DNA from: Jiangella endophytica
GTDB taxonomy: Bacteria; Actinomycetota; Actinomycetes; Jiangellales; Jiangellaceae
Reading direction: 5' to 3'
DNA: 64,000 nt
NCBI RefSeq assembly: GCF_003427025.1
Contig: NZ_QVAI01000017.1
Coordinates: forward strand, 1 to 64,000
The position numbers and the translations under genes were made by a program. The notes under the pieces were generated by a model that was not told where the DNA came from, ran no database searches, and was given only the letters and a program-made list of their open reading frames with translations. This document shows, piece after piece, positions 50,142-59,492 of the stretch; within the stretch, counting starts at the first letter, position 1; every line of letters starts with the position of its first letter.

Positions 50142-52145
50142 ATGGCATCCGTGACTGCCACGCGTCAGCGGGGGCTGGTAACGCTCGTCGTAGTCGCGTT
50201 CACCACGTTCCTCGCCGCCGGCTCGGCGGTGGCCGAGCCGCCGTTCAACGTCCCGGGGCCCATCACGGACCGGGCCGGTGCCCTGTCGGGCGACGACGAG
50301 CAGCGCGTCCAGGCGTCCTTCGACCGTCTGACCGACGACGCCGGGCTGCAGATGTTCGTCGTCTACGTCGACAGCTTCGACGGCGTCGACGGCCAGGCCT
50401 GGGCGAACGAGACCGCTACGGCGTCGGGGCTGGGCACCGACGACATCCTGCTGGCGGTCGCGCTCCAGGACCGCTCGTTCGGCATCTCGGTCGCCGACGA
50501 GCTGGACCTGACCGACGAGCAGCTGGACGAGGTCCGGCAGAACGACATCCGCCCGCGGCTCAGCATCGAGGACTGGGCCGGCGCGGCCATCGCCGGCGCC
50601 GACGGGTACCGCGAGGCCGCCACCGGCTCCGGCTCCGGCGGCTCGGCCACGCCCTGGGTGGTCGGCGGCGTCGTGGTGGCCGGCGCGGGCGCTGCCGGCT
50701 GGTGGGTCCTGCGCCGCCGGCGGCGCGACCAGGCCGGTGCACCGGTCGGTCCGGACGGGCAGCCACTGGACGAGCTGGCCGGGCTGTCGCTGGACGAGCT
50801 GGACAAGCGCGCCAGCGCGGCGCTGGTCGACATCGACGACGCGCTCAAGACCTCGGAGCAGGAGCTCGGGTTCGCCCAGGCGCAGTTCGGCATCGAGGCG
50901 ACCACCGAGTTCGGCGAGCTGCTGACCACCGCGAAGACCCAGGTCGCCGGCGCCTTCGCGCTGCGACAGCGGCTCGACGACTCCGAGCCCGAGACCGAGC
51001 AGCAGGCACGCGCCATGACGACGCAGATCATCGTGACCTGCCGCGAGGTCAGCGACGCCCTCGACGCCCAGGTCGACGCGTTCGACCAGCTCCGCGACCT
51101 GCAGGCGCGCGCACCGGAGGTGCTGGTCGAGACCGCGCAGCGCGCCGCCGAGGTCGAAGGACGGCTGCCCGCCGCCCGGGCCCAGCTCGAGCAGCTCGCT
51201 CTCCGCTATCAGCCGGCCGCGCTGGCCTCGGTGAGCGGCAATCCCGACCAGGCCGCCCGGCTGCTGACGGCGGCCAAGGAGGCCGTCGCGGCCGGGCAGC
51301 GGTCCATGCAGACCGACGACCGCGCGACCGCCGTCGCCCAGGCGCGGGCCGCCGAGGACGCCGTCGGGCAGGCGGCCAAGCTGCTCGACGCCGTCGCGAG
51401 CGCCAGGGACGAGCTGGAGACCGCCGGTGAGCGCATCGGCAAGGCGATCGAGTCGGTGTCGCTGGACATCGCCGACGCCGCGCGGCTGGCGCCGTCAGAT
51501 CCGGCCGTCTCCGCGGCGAGCGCGACCGCCCAGCAGGCCGTCGCAGCGGGACGGGCCGCCGACCAGGGCGACCCACTGGCCGCATTGCGGCAGCTGGCCG
51601 AGGCCGAGACGAAGCTCGACGACCTGCTCGCCCCGGTGCGCGCGGCGGCCGAGGAATCCGAGCGCGCCCGGACCGCCCTGGCCGAGACCGCCGGACGAGT
51701 GACGTCGCAGGTCAAGGCCGTCAACGACTTCATCGAGACGAGGCGCGGCGCGGTCGGCACCGAGGCACGGACCCGGTGGTCCGAGGCGGCGCGCCATCTG
51801 GAGCAGGGCCGGTCGCTCGCGGCGTCGGACCCGGCGGCCGCCCTCGAGGCCGTCAACCGGGCGGACCAGCTGTCACGGCAGGCCCAGCAGCTCGCCGAGC
51901 AGGACGTCGGGCAGTGGGAGCGGCAGCAGAGCGCCGGGCGCGGCGGCGGCACCGACCTCACCTCGATGATCCTCGGCGGCATCCTGATCAACTCGATGGG
52001 CCGCGGCGGCGGGATCTTCGGCGGCGGCTCCGGGGGTGGGTTCGGCGGCGGCGGGCGCGGCTCCGGTGGCGGTGGCCGTCGGTCGCCGGGCAGTTTCGGA
52101 GGGGGCGGCACCCGGGGTCGCCGGGGAGGCGGTGGCCGGTTCTGA
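50142..52145 (+). CDS. TPM-domain membrane protein with long coiled coil and Gly-rich tail
   Basis: 667 aa from the ATG at 50142 (676 from an earlier start). Signal-like helix (GLVTLVVVAFTTFLAAGSAVA), then a TPM domain (about 40-160: PITDRAGALSGDDEQRVQASF, MFVVYVDSFDG, NDIRPRLSIEDWAGAAIAGADGY). A transmembrane helix follows (TPWVVGGVVVAGAGAAGWWVLRR), then about 400 residues of Ala/Glu/Gln-rich coiled coil. The tail is almost pure Gly/Arg (GGGIFGGGSGGGFGGGG). TPM domains occur in membrane-quality-control proteins. It is 64 bp ahead of pspA, a common actinobacterial pairing, suggesting a joint role in membrane stress. Confidence 0.85.
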   Translation: MASVTATRQRGLVTLVVVAFTTFLAAGSAVAEPPFNVPGPITDRAGALSGDDEQRVQASFDRLTDDAGLQMFVVYVDSFDGVDGQAWANETATASGLGTDDILLAVALQDRSFGISVADELDLTDEQLDEVRQNDIRPRLSIEDWAGAAIAGADGYREAATGSGSGGSATPWVVGGVVVAGAGAAGWWVLRRRRRDQAGAPVGPDGQPLDELAGLSLDELDKRASAALVDIDDALKTSEQELGFAQAQFGIEATTEFGELLTTAKTQVAGAFALRQRLDDSEPETEQQARAMTTQIIVTCREVSDALDAQVDAFDQLRDLQARAPEVLVETAQRAAEVEGRLPAARAQLEQLALRYQPAALASVSGNPDQAARLLTAAKEAVAAGQRSMQTDDRATAVAQARAAEDAVGQAAKLLDAVASARDELETAGERIGKAIESVSLDIADAARLAPSDPAVSAASATAQQAVAAGRAADQGDPLAALRQLAEAETKLDDLLAPVRAAAEESERARTALAETAGRVTSQVKAVNDFIETRRGAVGTEARTRWSEAARHLEQGRSLAASDPAAALEAVNRADQLSRQAQQLAEQDVGQWERQQSAGRGGGTDLTSMILGGILINSMGRGGGIFGGGSGGGFGGGGRGSGGGGRRSPGSFGGGGTRGRRGGGGRF

Positions 52146-52209
52146 CACTGCGTTGTGACTCTCATCCGATTCGCGGCTCCACGGGGGGCCAGGAACGAAG
52201 GACGACACC

Positions 52210-52944
52210 ATGGCTGAGAAGCAATCGATCCTCGGGCGCATCTCCCAACTGGCCAAGGCCAACATCAACTCGCTGCTGGACCGGGCCGAGGACCCTGAGC
52301 TCATGCTCGACCAGATGGTCCGCGACTACACCGCGAACATCGCCGAGGCCGAGCAGGCCGTCGCGCAGACCATCGGCAACCTCCGGCTGGCCGAGCAGGA
52401 CCACGCCGAGGACGTCCGCGCCGCCACCGAGTGGGGCAACAAGGCACTGGCCGCCTCGCAGCGCGCCGACCAGCTGCGCGCCAGCGGCGACACCGCCGAC
52501 GCCGACAAGTTCGACAACCTCGCCAAGGTCGCCATCGGCAAGCAGATGGGGTTCGAGACCGAGGCCAGGACCGCCGAGCCGATGATCGCCTCGCAGCGCG
52601 AGGTCGTCGAGAAGCTCAAGGCCGGGCTGACCGGCATGAAGGACAAGCTCGGCGACCTCAAGAACAAGCGCGACGAGCTGGTCGCACGGGCCAAGAGCGC
52701 CCAGGCGCAGGCCCAGGTGCAGGACGCGGTGAAGTCCATCGACATCTTCGACCCCACCAGCGAGGTCTCCCGGTTCGAGGAGAAGGTGCGGCGGCAGGAG
52801 GCGCAGGTCGCCGGCGCCGCCGAGGTCGCCGCGTCGTCGATCGACATGCAGTTCGAGGAGCTCGAGGACAGCGCGAAGTCGGTCGAGGTCGAGGCGCGGC
52901 TGGCCGAGTTGAAGAGCGGCCGGGCGCCGGCCATCGGCAGCTGA
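52210..52944 (+). CDS. pspA: Phage shock protein A (PspA/IM30 family)
   Basis: 244 aa, almost wholly coiled coil. KQSILGRISQLAKANINSLL (amphipathic N-terminal helix), DPELMLDQMVRDY and the later RFEEKVRRQEAQVAG are family hallmarks. PspA/Vipp1 proteins form ESCRT-III-like membrane scaffolds that maintain the cytoplasmic membrane under stress. ATG at 52210 follows GAAGGACG. Adjacent TPM protein is the likely partner. A hairpin follows the gene. Confidence 0.93.
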   Translation: MAEKQSILGRISQLAKANINSLLDRAEDPELMLDQMVRDYTANIAEAEQAVAQTIGNLRLAEQDHAEDVRAATEWGNKALAASQRADQLRASGDTADADKFDNLAKVAIGKQMGFETEARTAEPMIASQREVVEKLKAGLTGMKDKLGDLKNKRDELVARAKSAQAQAQVQDAVKSIDIFDPTSEVSRFEEKVRRQEAQVAGAAEVAASSIDMQFEELEDSAKSVEVEARLAELKSGRAPAIGS

Positions 52945-52975
52945 CCGGGCCCGCCGGCCGGGAGGACGGTTACCG

Positions 52976-52996
52976 CGGAGTGCCCGACGCACTCCG
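52976..52996 (+). terminator. Hairpin downstream of pspA
   Basis: CGGAGTGC (52976-52983) and GCACTCCG (52989-52996) form a perfect 8-bp stem over loop CCGAC, 31 bp after the pspA stop. No T-run. Likely terminator of the TPM-pspA unit. Confidence 0.7.
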
Positions 52997-53041
52997 AAGT
53001 GCCGTCTTCCGCTCCGGCCCGTCGCGTTCGACGATGACGAT

Positions 53042-53536
53042 GTGAGCACCGCGTTCGCCGAGCTCCGGCCCGACGCCGAGCGGATCCTCGGCAGCATCGT
53101 CTACGCCACCATGACCACCGTCGACCAGCTGCACCGGCCGCGCTCGCGGGTGCTGATCGCCGTCTGGGAGGTGGCCGACGGCGCCCCGCTCGGCTGGCTC
53201 GCGACGTTCCCGACGCCGGTCAAGGTCGCTCACCTGGCCGCGAACCCGCACGCGACGTTCTCGTACTGGAGCGCCGCCCAGGACACCGTCGCCTTCGACA
53301 CGGTCGCGACCTGGGTCGACGACGCCGAGACGAAGCGGCGGGTGTGGCGGCTGTACGAGCAGGGCAGCCCGCGCGGCGTCGGCTACCCGCCGGGCCGGTT
53401 CTGGCCGTCGCCGGAGCACGCGTCGTTCGGGGTGCTGCGGCTGGAGCCGTACCGGGTCCAGGTGCTGCTCGGCCGCGATCTGGCCGCCGGCCGGCCCTCG
53501 CGGATCTGGACCCCGGCACCGGCCGCCAGCGCCTGA
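53042..53536 (+). CDS. Pyridoxamine 5'-phosphate oxidase-like (PNPOx-fold) flavoprotein
   Basis: 164 aa beta-barrel. VYATMTTVDQLHRPRSRVLI is the first strand pair and FPTPVKVAHLAANPHATFSYWS the usual FMN/F420-contacting segment. ETKRRVWRLYEQGSPRGVGY and FGVLRLEPYRVQVLLG close the fold. These proteins bind FMN or F420; the physiological substrate is unknown. GTG at 53042. Isolated from neighbours by the pspA hairpin and a gene-free region. Confidence 0.82.
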   Translation: MSTAFAELRPDAERILGSIVYATMTTVDQLHRPRSRVLIAVWEVADGAPLGWLATFPTPVKVAHLAANPHATFSYWSAAQDTVAFDTVATWVDDAETKRRVWRLYEQGSPRGVGYPPGRFWPSPEHASFGVLRLEPYRVQVLLGRDLAAGRPSRIWTPAPAASA

Positions 53537-54124
53537 CTCACACCGGCCTCGGGCCGCTGTCGTGCGACAGTTCGCCGATGCGGGCCGCGTTGGCCGTCCC
53601 CGGCTGGTCGCGGCTGAATGCTCGCCCCGTTACCCATTCGCCGTGGTCGTCGGCCTCGTCGCTGCCGCGCGTTGACCTGCGCCCGTTGCCCGGCGCCTGG
53701 TGCGCGTTGTCCGGTCTTTGATAGCCGGAGAGCTGGTTCCGGTGCCGTTGGTGGGCTGTTCGCGTGGTTCCGGCTATCGAGGTCGGCCCGGGGCGGCGGC
53801 GTCACTCGTCTCGTGGGCACGTCACCCGCCGTATCGCCGCGTGGGCGTCGTCGGAGGCGGGGGTGCGGTGCTGGCGCGGGTGAGGTGCTCCCGGCCTGAG
53901 AGATCGGGCGCCAGGGGACGGCCAACCTGCGGCCCCGGCGAACGCGGCGGCCAAGCCACGAGAACCCCGGCCCGACCCCCACACCGCGCGGACGTCAACA
54001 CCCCGAAACCACGCGCGCGGCAACCGAAAACGTGCCAGCACAACACACCGCCGCACGCGCCACCACCCCGCGACCACCGGCCCATCCACGGCTGCGGCGA
54101 CCGAAACGCGGCAGGACGCACGCG
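53537..54124. other. Gene-free region with a 10-bp inverted repeat
   Basis: About 590 bp. No open frame here has credible protein composition; those present are Arg/Pro/Gly-rich shadows with no start context. GATAGCCGGA (53720-53729) and TCCGGCTATC (53769-53778) form a perfect inverted repeat with a 39-nt loop, perhaps a dispersed repeat element. The distal 150 bp is C/A-rich. I see no tRNA, ncRNA or promoter I can support. Confidence 0.6.
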
Positions 54125-54970
54125 TCAGGGACCCCTGACCACCTGCGCGACCGCCTCGGCGGCGACGGAGGCCAGCGACGCGGGCGCCCCGGCGCGAACC
54201 CGCAGGCGCAACGCCGCCGGCTCGATCGGCGGCAGCCCGGCCAGCGGCACCAGTCCCTCCGGCCGTCCGCCCACCCCGGCCAGCACCGCCACCCCGAGGC
54301 CGGCCCGCGCCGCCGCCAGGATGCCCGCGAGGTAGGCCGCCTCGCAGGCGATCGCCGGCTCCCGCCCGGCCGCCCCGAGCGCGTCGACCGCCCGCCGCCG
54401 CAGCGCGCACGGTTCGTCGAACACCACCAGCGGCAGCGGCTCGCCGGGCGGCGGCAGCCGGAACGTCGGCGCGGCGTACCAGCGCAGCGGCAGCATGCCG
54501 GCGAACTCGCCGCGGTCCGCGCTCAGCACGACCGCGACGTCGACGCTGCCGTTGTCGACGGCCTGGGCGAGCCGGCCGCTGCGGTCCAGCCGGAACCGGA
54601 CCTGGCGTCGCGGGAAGACCGCCCGCAGCGCCGTCGCGATCTCCGGCAGCAGCTGGTCGGCGGCGTGCTCGGAGGAGCCGACCACGATGACGCCGTCGGA
54701 GGTCTCGACGCCGAGCCGGCGCAGCGCCTCGTCGTGCGCGGTGAGGATGCGCCGGGCCTCGGCCAGCAGCGCCTCGCCCTCAGGGGTGAACCGGCCGCGG
54801 CGCCCGTCGCGCACGACGAGCGGCCGGTCGAGTACCTTCTCCAGCTTGCGGACGTGCTGGCTGACCGCGCTCTGGGTGATGTGCAGGGCGGCCGCGGCGC
54901 GGTGGAACCCGCCGCACTCGGCGACGGCGACGAGGCTGCGCAGCGGCACGATGTCGAGCACGGCGCTCAT
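54125..54970 (-). CDS. LysR-family regulator of the organosulfur operon
   Basis: 281 aa. N-terminal winged helix (LRSLVAVAECGGFHRAAAALHITQSAVSQHVRKLEKVL, residues about 10-48) and a two-lobed effector domain (VIVVGSSEHAADQLLPEIA; AACEAAYLAGILAAARAGLGVAVLAGVG-like end). Divergent from the leader peptide/ABC operon with a 93-bp spacer rich in GATC repeats, the expected layout for a LysR activator of the adjacent operon. Cys and sulfur regulators of the CysB/Cbl type are LysR proteins, but the effector here is not known. Confidence 0.88.
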   Translation of the reverse strand: MSAVLDIVPLRSLVAVAECGGFHRAAAALHITQSAVSQHVRKLEKVLDRPLVVRDGRRGRFTPEGEALLAEARRILTAHDEALRRLGVETSDGVIVVGSSEHAADQLLPEIATALRAVFPRRQVRFRLDRSGRLAQAVDNGSVDVAVVLSADRGEFAGMLPLRWYAAPTFRLPPPGEPLPLVVFDEPCALRRRAVDALGAAGREPAIACEAAYLAGILAAARAGLGVAVLAGVGGRPEGLVPLAGLPPIEPAALRLRVRAGAPASLASVAAEAVAQVVRGP

Positions 54971-55063
54971 GCCACGACCACCGGACCGATCAGCGATCGC
55001 GATCGATCACGATCAGTATTCGATGTTGGACAGAACGGGGCCGATCCCCCCAGAATCGTTGGC

Positions 55064-55201
55064 ATGACCCCACTCCAGGACACCGCCACCGGCGAGCGGC
55101 TCGCTCGCACGGCACTGCGGTGCGCCCTGGAGCCGGCCCGCATCCTGACGGTCCGTCGCAGCGTCGACCTGCTGCGCACGGCCAGCGCGCTCTGTCGCTG
55201 A
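55064..55201 (+). CDS. Putative attenuation leader peptide (CR-ending)
   Basis: 45 codons beginning MTPLQDTATGERLARTALRC and ending TVRRSVDLLRTASALCR. Its end fits the pattern of actinobacterial leader peptides (Arg-rich turn, VDLLR, AS-x-LC-R) found upstream of sulfur and cysteine uptake operons, where ribosome stalling at Cys codons is thought to alter downstream hairpins. Cys codons are TGC and TGT, the latter next to the stop. No strong ribosome binding site is visible at the ATG. It lies between the LysR gene and the ABC operon on the operon's strand. Confidence 0.7.
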   Translation: MTPLQDTATGERLARTALRCALEPARILTVRRSVDLLRTASALCR

Positions 55202-55232
55202 TCTCCCACTCCGGCACCACCTCGCTCGCCTG

Positions 55233-55298
55233 ACGGCGGGCGGCCGCCTGCCGCCATCACGACCTAAAGCCTACTAAATCGATCGGCTTAGAGTTTTT
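55233..55298 (+). promoter_or_regulatory. Attenuator-like region between leader peptide and ABC operon
   Basis: Two structures follow the leader. A GC-rich hairpin GGCGG...CCGCC lies at 55235-55255. At 55264-55291, CTAAAGCC and GGCTTAG form a bulged stem, immediately followed by TTTTT at 55294-55298, a rare T-run in this genome. The second resembles a Rho-independent terminator placed 18 nt before the SBP start. CTAAATCGATCGGCTTAG (55274-55291) is also a partial palindrome and could be a repressor site instead. Confidence 0.6.
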
Positions 55299-55315
55299 CA
55301 ATCGACGGAGCGCCC

Positions 55316-56836
55316 ATGAAGAGCACTCGCATCCTGACCGCCCTCGCCGCCGCCCTGCTCCTGCTGGCCGGCTGCGCGGGCGGCGACACCGCGCCGACCA
55401 GCCAGGACGGCGACCAGACCAGCGGTGGCAGCCTCACCTGGGGCTGGCACCTCCCGTCCACCTGGGACCCGGTGACGTCCACCGTCGGGCAGGACGTGCA
55501 CGTGCTGTCGCTCGCCTACGCGGCGCTGACCAAGCAGGACGTCGACGGCAACGCGGTACCGGCGCTCGCGGAGTCGTGGGAGTACAACGAGACCGGCGAC
55601 GAGGTCACCTTCACGCTGCGCGAGGGGCTGACGTTCACCGACGGCACGCCGCTGGACGCGGAGGCCGTGAAGTCCAGCCTGCTGCGCGGCCGTGACGCAC
55701 CGGACTCCACCATCGGGGCGCAGCTCGCCGTCGTCACGGACGTCCGGGTGGACAGCCCGACCGAGGTGACGCTGCTGCTCAACCAGCCCGACTACCAGAT
55801 CCCGCTGCTGCTGTCGGGCAAGACCGGGATGATCGTCAGCCCGGCCGCGGTCGAGGCCGACGTCGAAGCGCTCGCGACGAAGCCGGTCGGCGCCGGACCG
55901 TTCGCGCTGGACGAGTACGTGCCGGCGTCGCACGCCACGCTGCACAAGAACGAGGACTACTGGGACGCCGACGCCATCCTGGTCGACGACTTCGAGCTGC
56001 GGGTGCCGCCGGACCCGACCGTCGCCGTCGCCGGCATCCAGTCCGGCCAGTTCGACGTCGCCGTCATCCCGCCGGCGCAGATCGAGGCGGCCCGTGCCGC
56101 CGGGCTCGAGGTCGAGGTCATCGACGTGTTCACGGTGCGCGTGCTGGACGTGAACAACACCGTCGAGCCGTTCGACGACCCGCGGGTCACGCAGGCGATC
56201 AGCCACGCCATCAACCGGCAGGAGCTGGTCGACGTCGCGTTCTTCGGCGAGGGCGACCCGAACTGGCAGCCGTTCCCGCGCGACTACCTCGCCTGGAACG
56301 AGGAGCTGGACGAGCTGTACACGTTCGACCAGGACCGCGCCCGCGAGCTGCTCGCCGAGGCCGGCTACGCCGACGGCGTCGCTGTCACGCTCACCACGCA
56401 GGCCGAGAACGACCCGCTCGCCGAGCTGCTCCAGCAGCAGCTCCAAGCGGTCGGCATCGACGTGACGCTGGAGGTCGCGACGCCCGGCGCGAACAACTAC
56501 GTGACCCGGCAGTACCCGTTCGTCGTCGACAGCTTCTCCGGCCGCGAGTCGCCGCTGCAGGCACTGGAGGTGCTGTTCGGGCCGGAAGGGCTGATGAACC
56601 TGGGCCGCAACGCGCCGCCGGAGATCCAGCAGGCCATCGACGTCGCTCGATCCACCCCGCTGGACGACCCCGGCTACGACCAGGCGGTCCAGGACGCGGT
56701 CGCCGCCGCCGTCACGACGATGCCGAACACGTTCCTGTTCACCTGGCCGCGGATCTTCGCCCGCGACCCGTCCGCGCAGGGCCTCGAGCACTACATCGGC
56801 ACCCAGCGGTTCGAGGGCGTCACGGTGGGGCGGTGA
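55316..56836 (+). CDS. Peptide/organic-sulfur type ABC substrate-binding lipoprotein
   Basis: 506 aa, SBP_bac_5 family. Lipobox LLAG-CAG at about residues 17-21. Conserved features: [79 protein letters not shown], and the C-terminal [18 protein letters not shown]. Such proteins bind oligopeptides, nickel chelates, or small organic molecules such as glutathione. With an LLM monooxygenase and flavin reductase in the same operon, an organosulfur compound is the likely ligand (inference). First structural gene, 18 nt after the attenuator-like T-run. Confidence 0.9.
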   Translation: MKSTRILTALAAALLLLAGCAGGDTAPTSQDGDQTSGGSLTWGWHLPSTWDPVTSTVGQDVHVLSLAYAALTKQDVDGNAVPALAESWEYNETGDEVTFTLREGLTFTDGTPLDAEAVKSSLLRGRDAPDSTIGAQLAVVTDVRVDSPTEVTLLLNQPDYQIPLLLSGKTGMIVSPAAVEADVEALATKPVGAGPFALDEYVPASHATLHKNEDYWDADAILVDDFELRVPPDPTVAVAGIQSGQFDVAVIPPAQIEAARAAGLEVEVIDVFTVRVLDVNNTVEPFDDPRVTQAISHAINRQELVDVAFFGEGDPNWQPFPRDYLAWNEELDELYTFDQDRARELLAEAGYADGVAVTLTTQAENDPLAELLQQQLQAVGIDVTLEVATPGANNYVTRQYPFVVDSFSGRESPLQALEVLFGPEGLMNLGRNAPPEIQQAIDVARSTPLDDPGYDQAVQDAVAAAVTTMPNTFLFTWPRIFARDPSAQGLEHYIGTQRFEGVTVGR

Positions 56837-56840
56837 CGGT

Positions 56841-57794
56841 GTGCGGGCACTGCACGCGGTGGGCCGGGCCGCGCTGATCGCCGTCCCGGTGCTGCTGATC
56901 TCGACGTTCATCACGTTCGGGCTGGGCGCGCTGAGCGATCAGAACCCGGCCGCGGCGGCGATGGGCGAGACCGCGACCCAGGCCGACATCGACCGGCTCA
57001 ACCACGAGTTCGGGCTGGACCGGCCGTTCCTGGAGCGGTACGTGACCTGGATCGCCGACGCCTTCACCGGCAACCTCGGCCGGTCCTGGTTCACGCACAT
57101 CCCGGTGGCCGAGAGCATCGGGCAGCGACTGCCGGTCAGCCTGTCGATCGCGGCGCTGGCGCTGCTGCTGGCGGTCGTGCTGGGCGCGGCCGCCGGCATC
57201 GGGGCGGCGCTGAACGCGGGCGGCTGGTTCGACCGCGCGGTGACGGCGGTGTGCGCGGCGCTGTCGACGATCCCGGCGTTCGTGGCCGGCATCGCGCTGA
57301 TCGTGGTGTTCGCGGTGCTGGTCCCGGTCTTCCCGGCCGGCGGGTACGTGCCGCCGTCGCAGGGCGTCGGACCGTGGCTGACCTATCTGATCCTGCCCGC
57401 CGTCGCGCTCAGCCTGGACAGCGCGGCCGACCTCGCCCGCCAGCTGCGCACCGGCCTGGTCGGGACGCTGCGGGAGAACTACGTGACCGGCGCGGTGGTC
57501 CGCGGCCTCGGCCCGCGCCGGGTGGTGTTCGGCCACGCGCTGCGCAACGGCGCCGGCCCGGCCGTCGCGGTGCTCGGGTTGCACGTGCCGCGGCTGATCG
57601 GCGGCGCCGTCATCACCGAGACGGTGTTCGCGATGCCGGGGCTCGGGCAGCTGGCGACGACCGGCGCGCTGCAGGGCGACGTGCCCGTGGTGCAGGGGAC
57701 GCTGCTGGTGGCGATCGCGCTGGTGCTGGTCTCCAGCGTGCTGGTCAACGTGGCACTGGCGCGGCTGCGGCCGGGATCGGGGCGGACGGTATGA
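56841..57794 (+). CDS. ABC transporter permease, DppB-like
   Basis: 317 aa. GTG start 4 nt after the SBP stop. Six helices; the Dpp/Opp landmark NHEFGLDRPFLERYVTWIADAF follows the first helix, then GQRLPVSLSIAALALLLAVV, and an EAA loop REN YVTGAVVRGLGPRRVVFGHAL-like segment (VRGLGPRRVVFGHALRN). GAVITETVFAMPGLGQLA completes the family signature. Forms the pore with the next gene; they overlap by ATGA. Confidence 0.9.
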   Translation: MRALHAVGRAALIAVPVLLISTFITFGLGALSDQNPAAAAMGETATQADIDRLNHEFGLDRPFLERYVTWIADAFTGNLGRSWFTHIPVAESIGQRLPVSLSIAALALLLAVVLGAAAGIGAALNAGGWFDRAVTAVCAALSTIPAFVAGIALIVVFAVLVPVFPAGGYVPPSQGVGPWLTYLILPAVALSLDSAADLARQLRTGLVGTLRENYVTGAVVRGLGPRRVVFGHALRNGAGPAVAVLGLHVPRLIGGAVITETVFAMPGLGQLATTGALQGDVPVVQGTLLVAIALVLVSSVLVNVALARLRPGSGRTV

Positions 57795-58672
57795 GGGCGC
57801 TGCGGTCGGCCGTCCGGTTGCGGGCGGCGAAGATCGCGCTGGCGGTGCTCGGCGTCGTCGTCGTGCTCATGGTCGCCGGCGAGTGGCTGGCGCCGTACGA
57901 CCCGCTGCACCAGGACACGACGGCGATCCTGGCCGGTCCCAGCGCGGAGCACTGGCTGGGCACCGACTACGTGGGCCGCGACGTGCTCAGCCGGTTGCTG
58001 GCCGGGTCGCGACTGTCGGTGATCGCGGCGGCCGAGGCGGTCGGGCTGGGGCTGCTGCTCGGCGTGCTGCCGGGGCTGGCCTCGGTGTACTTCGGCCCGG
58101 TCTTCGAGTGGCTGTCGCTGCGGGTGATGGACGGGCTGATGGCGCTGCCGTTCATCATCTTCGCGATCGCCGTGGCCGCCCTGCTGGGCAACGGGCTGCA
58201 CCAGGCCATGTTCGCCGTCGGGGTGCTCATGGCGCCGTCCTTCTACCGGGTCACCCGGGCCGCGGCGATCGGGCTGCGGCAGGCGCAGTACGTCGAGGCG
58301 GCGACGCTGTTCGGCGCGACCCGCTGGCGCGTCGTGCGCACCCACGTCTGGCAGAAGGTGCTGCCGACGGTCGTCGTGACGACGGCGACGGCGATGGCCG
58401 GCGCGCTGCTGGTGGTGTCGTCGCTGACGTTCCTCGGCATCGGTGTGCAGCCGCCCGCGCCGACGTGGGGCGGGATGCTGGCCAGCGACCTCGGCTACCT
58501 CACCCAGCGCCCGTTCGGCCCGGTCGCGCCGGCGCTGCTGATCATCGTGACCGTCGCGGCGCTCAACGCGCTGGCCGACGCCATCCGCGACGCCACCGGC
58601 GACGGTGCCCCGGCGTCCTCCGTCCCCGCCCCGCAGGAGGTCCTCGATGACGTCCCCGCTGCTCGCGTCTGA
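57791..58672 (+). CDS. ABC transporter permease, DppC-like
   Basis: 293 aa from the ATG overlapping the previous stop. N-terminal helix LAVLGVVVVLMVAGEWLAPYDPL, then HWLGTDYVGRDVLSRLLAGSR, the DppC hallmark, DGLMALPFIIFAIAVAALLG, and EAA loop VEAATLFGATRWRVVRTHV. SSLTFLGIGVQPPAPTWGGML is the conserved end. Cytoplasmic membrane partner of the DppB-like protein. Confidence 0.92.
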   Translation: MRALRSAVRLRAAKIALAVLGVVVVLMVAGEWLAPYDPLHQDTTAILAGPSAEHWLGTDYVGRDVLSRLLAGSRLSVIAAAEAVGLGLLLGVLPGLASVYFGPVFEWLSLRVMDGLMALPFIIFAIAVAALLGNGLHQAMFAVGVLMAPSFYRVTRAAAIGLRQAQYVEAATLFGATRWRVVRTHVWQKVLPTVVVTTATAMAGALLVVSSLTFLGIGVQPPAPTWGGMLASDLGYLTQRPFGPVAPALLIIVTVAALNALADAIRDATGDGAPASSVPAPQEVLDDVPAARV

Positions 58673-59492
58673 CCCGGCGGCGGCCGCGTCCGCCGCCGCT
58701 CCCCTGCTCCGCGTCGACGACCTGCACCTCACCGCCGGAGCCCGCGAGCTGGTGCACGGTGTGAGCTTCGGCCTCGCGCCCGGCGAGGCGATCGGCCTGG
58801 TCGGCGAGTCCGGCAGCGGCAAGACGCTGACCTGCCGGGCGATCCTCGGCGTCCCGCCGCCCGGCGTCACCGTCAGCGGCGGGACGATCCGGCTGGCCGG
58901 CGAGGATGTCGCGGCGTACACGCGTCGGCAGTGGGACCGGGTGCGCGGGCCGCGGATCGCCGCGGTGTTCCAGGACCCGGCGTCCTACCTGAACCCGTCG
59001 CTGACCGTGGGCCGGCAGCTCACCGAGGTGCTGCGGGTGAAGAACGGCCTGCACCGCCGCGTCGCCAGGGCGCGCGCCGTCGAGCTGCTCGCGTCGATGG
59101 GGCTGCACCGGCCCGAGCACGTGCACGACCAGTACCCGTACGAGCTGTCCGGCGGCATGCTGCAGCGGGTCCTCATCGCGATCGCGGTCTCCGGCGACCC
59201 GGACCTGCTGGTCGCCGACGAGGCGACGACGGCGCTCGACGTCACCGTCCAGGCCGAGGTGCTGGACCTGATCGCGACGCTGCGCGCGGAACGGCAGCTG
59301 TCGCTGCTGCTGGTCTCGCACGACCTCGCCGTCGTGGCGCAGCTGTGCGACCGGGTCGTCGTGCTGCGCCACGGGCGGGTGGTCGAGTCCGGCCCGACCC
59401 GCCAGGTGCTCGACGAGCCCGCCGACCCGTACACCCGCGCGCTGGTCGCCGACCACCGCGAGTACGGCCTGGACCGGCTGGCGACGCGGTGA
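58647..59492 (+). CDS. ABC transporter ATP-binding protein, DppD-like
   Basis: 281 aa. Starts at 58647 with AGGAGG 6 nt upstream, overlapping the DppC-like gene end by 26 bp. Walker A GESGSGKTL, Q-loop FQDPASYLNPSLTV, signature ELSGGMLQRVLIAIA, Walker B LLVADEATTALDV, switch VSHDLAVVAQLC. Lacks most of the usual C-terminal Cys-rich/oligopeptide extension of DppD, so it is shorter than average (about 280 against 320). Confidence 0.92.
   Translation: MTSPLLASDPAAAASAAAPLLRVDDLHLTAGARELVHGVSFGLAPGEAIGLVGESGSGKTLTCRAILGVPPPGVTVSGGTIRLAGEDVAAYTRRQWDRVRGPRIAAVFQDPASYLNPSLTVGRQLTEVLRVKNGLHRRVARARAVELLASMGLHRPEHVHDQYPYELSGGMLQRVLIAIAVSGDPDLLVADEATTALDVTVQAEVLDLIATLRAERQLSLLLVSHDLAVVAQLCDRVVVLRHGRVVESGPTRQVLDEPADPYTRALVADHREYGLDRLATR

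Noticed and set aside
50021-50161. Upstream extension of the IIA reading frame to 187 codons
   Set aside because: The extra 47 residues cross the operator and show no PTS similarity; the family N-terminus begins at the ATG at 50020.
53618-54410. Several 93-202 codon frames on both strands between the PNPOx gene and lysR
   Set aside because: Arg/Pro/Gly-rich, overlapping each other, and the longest runs into the known LysR gene on the same strand in a different frame.
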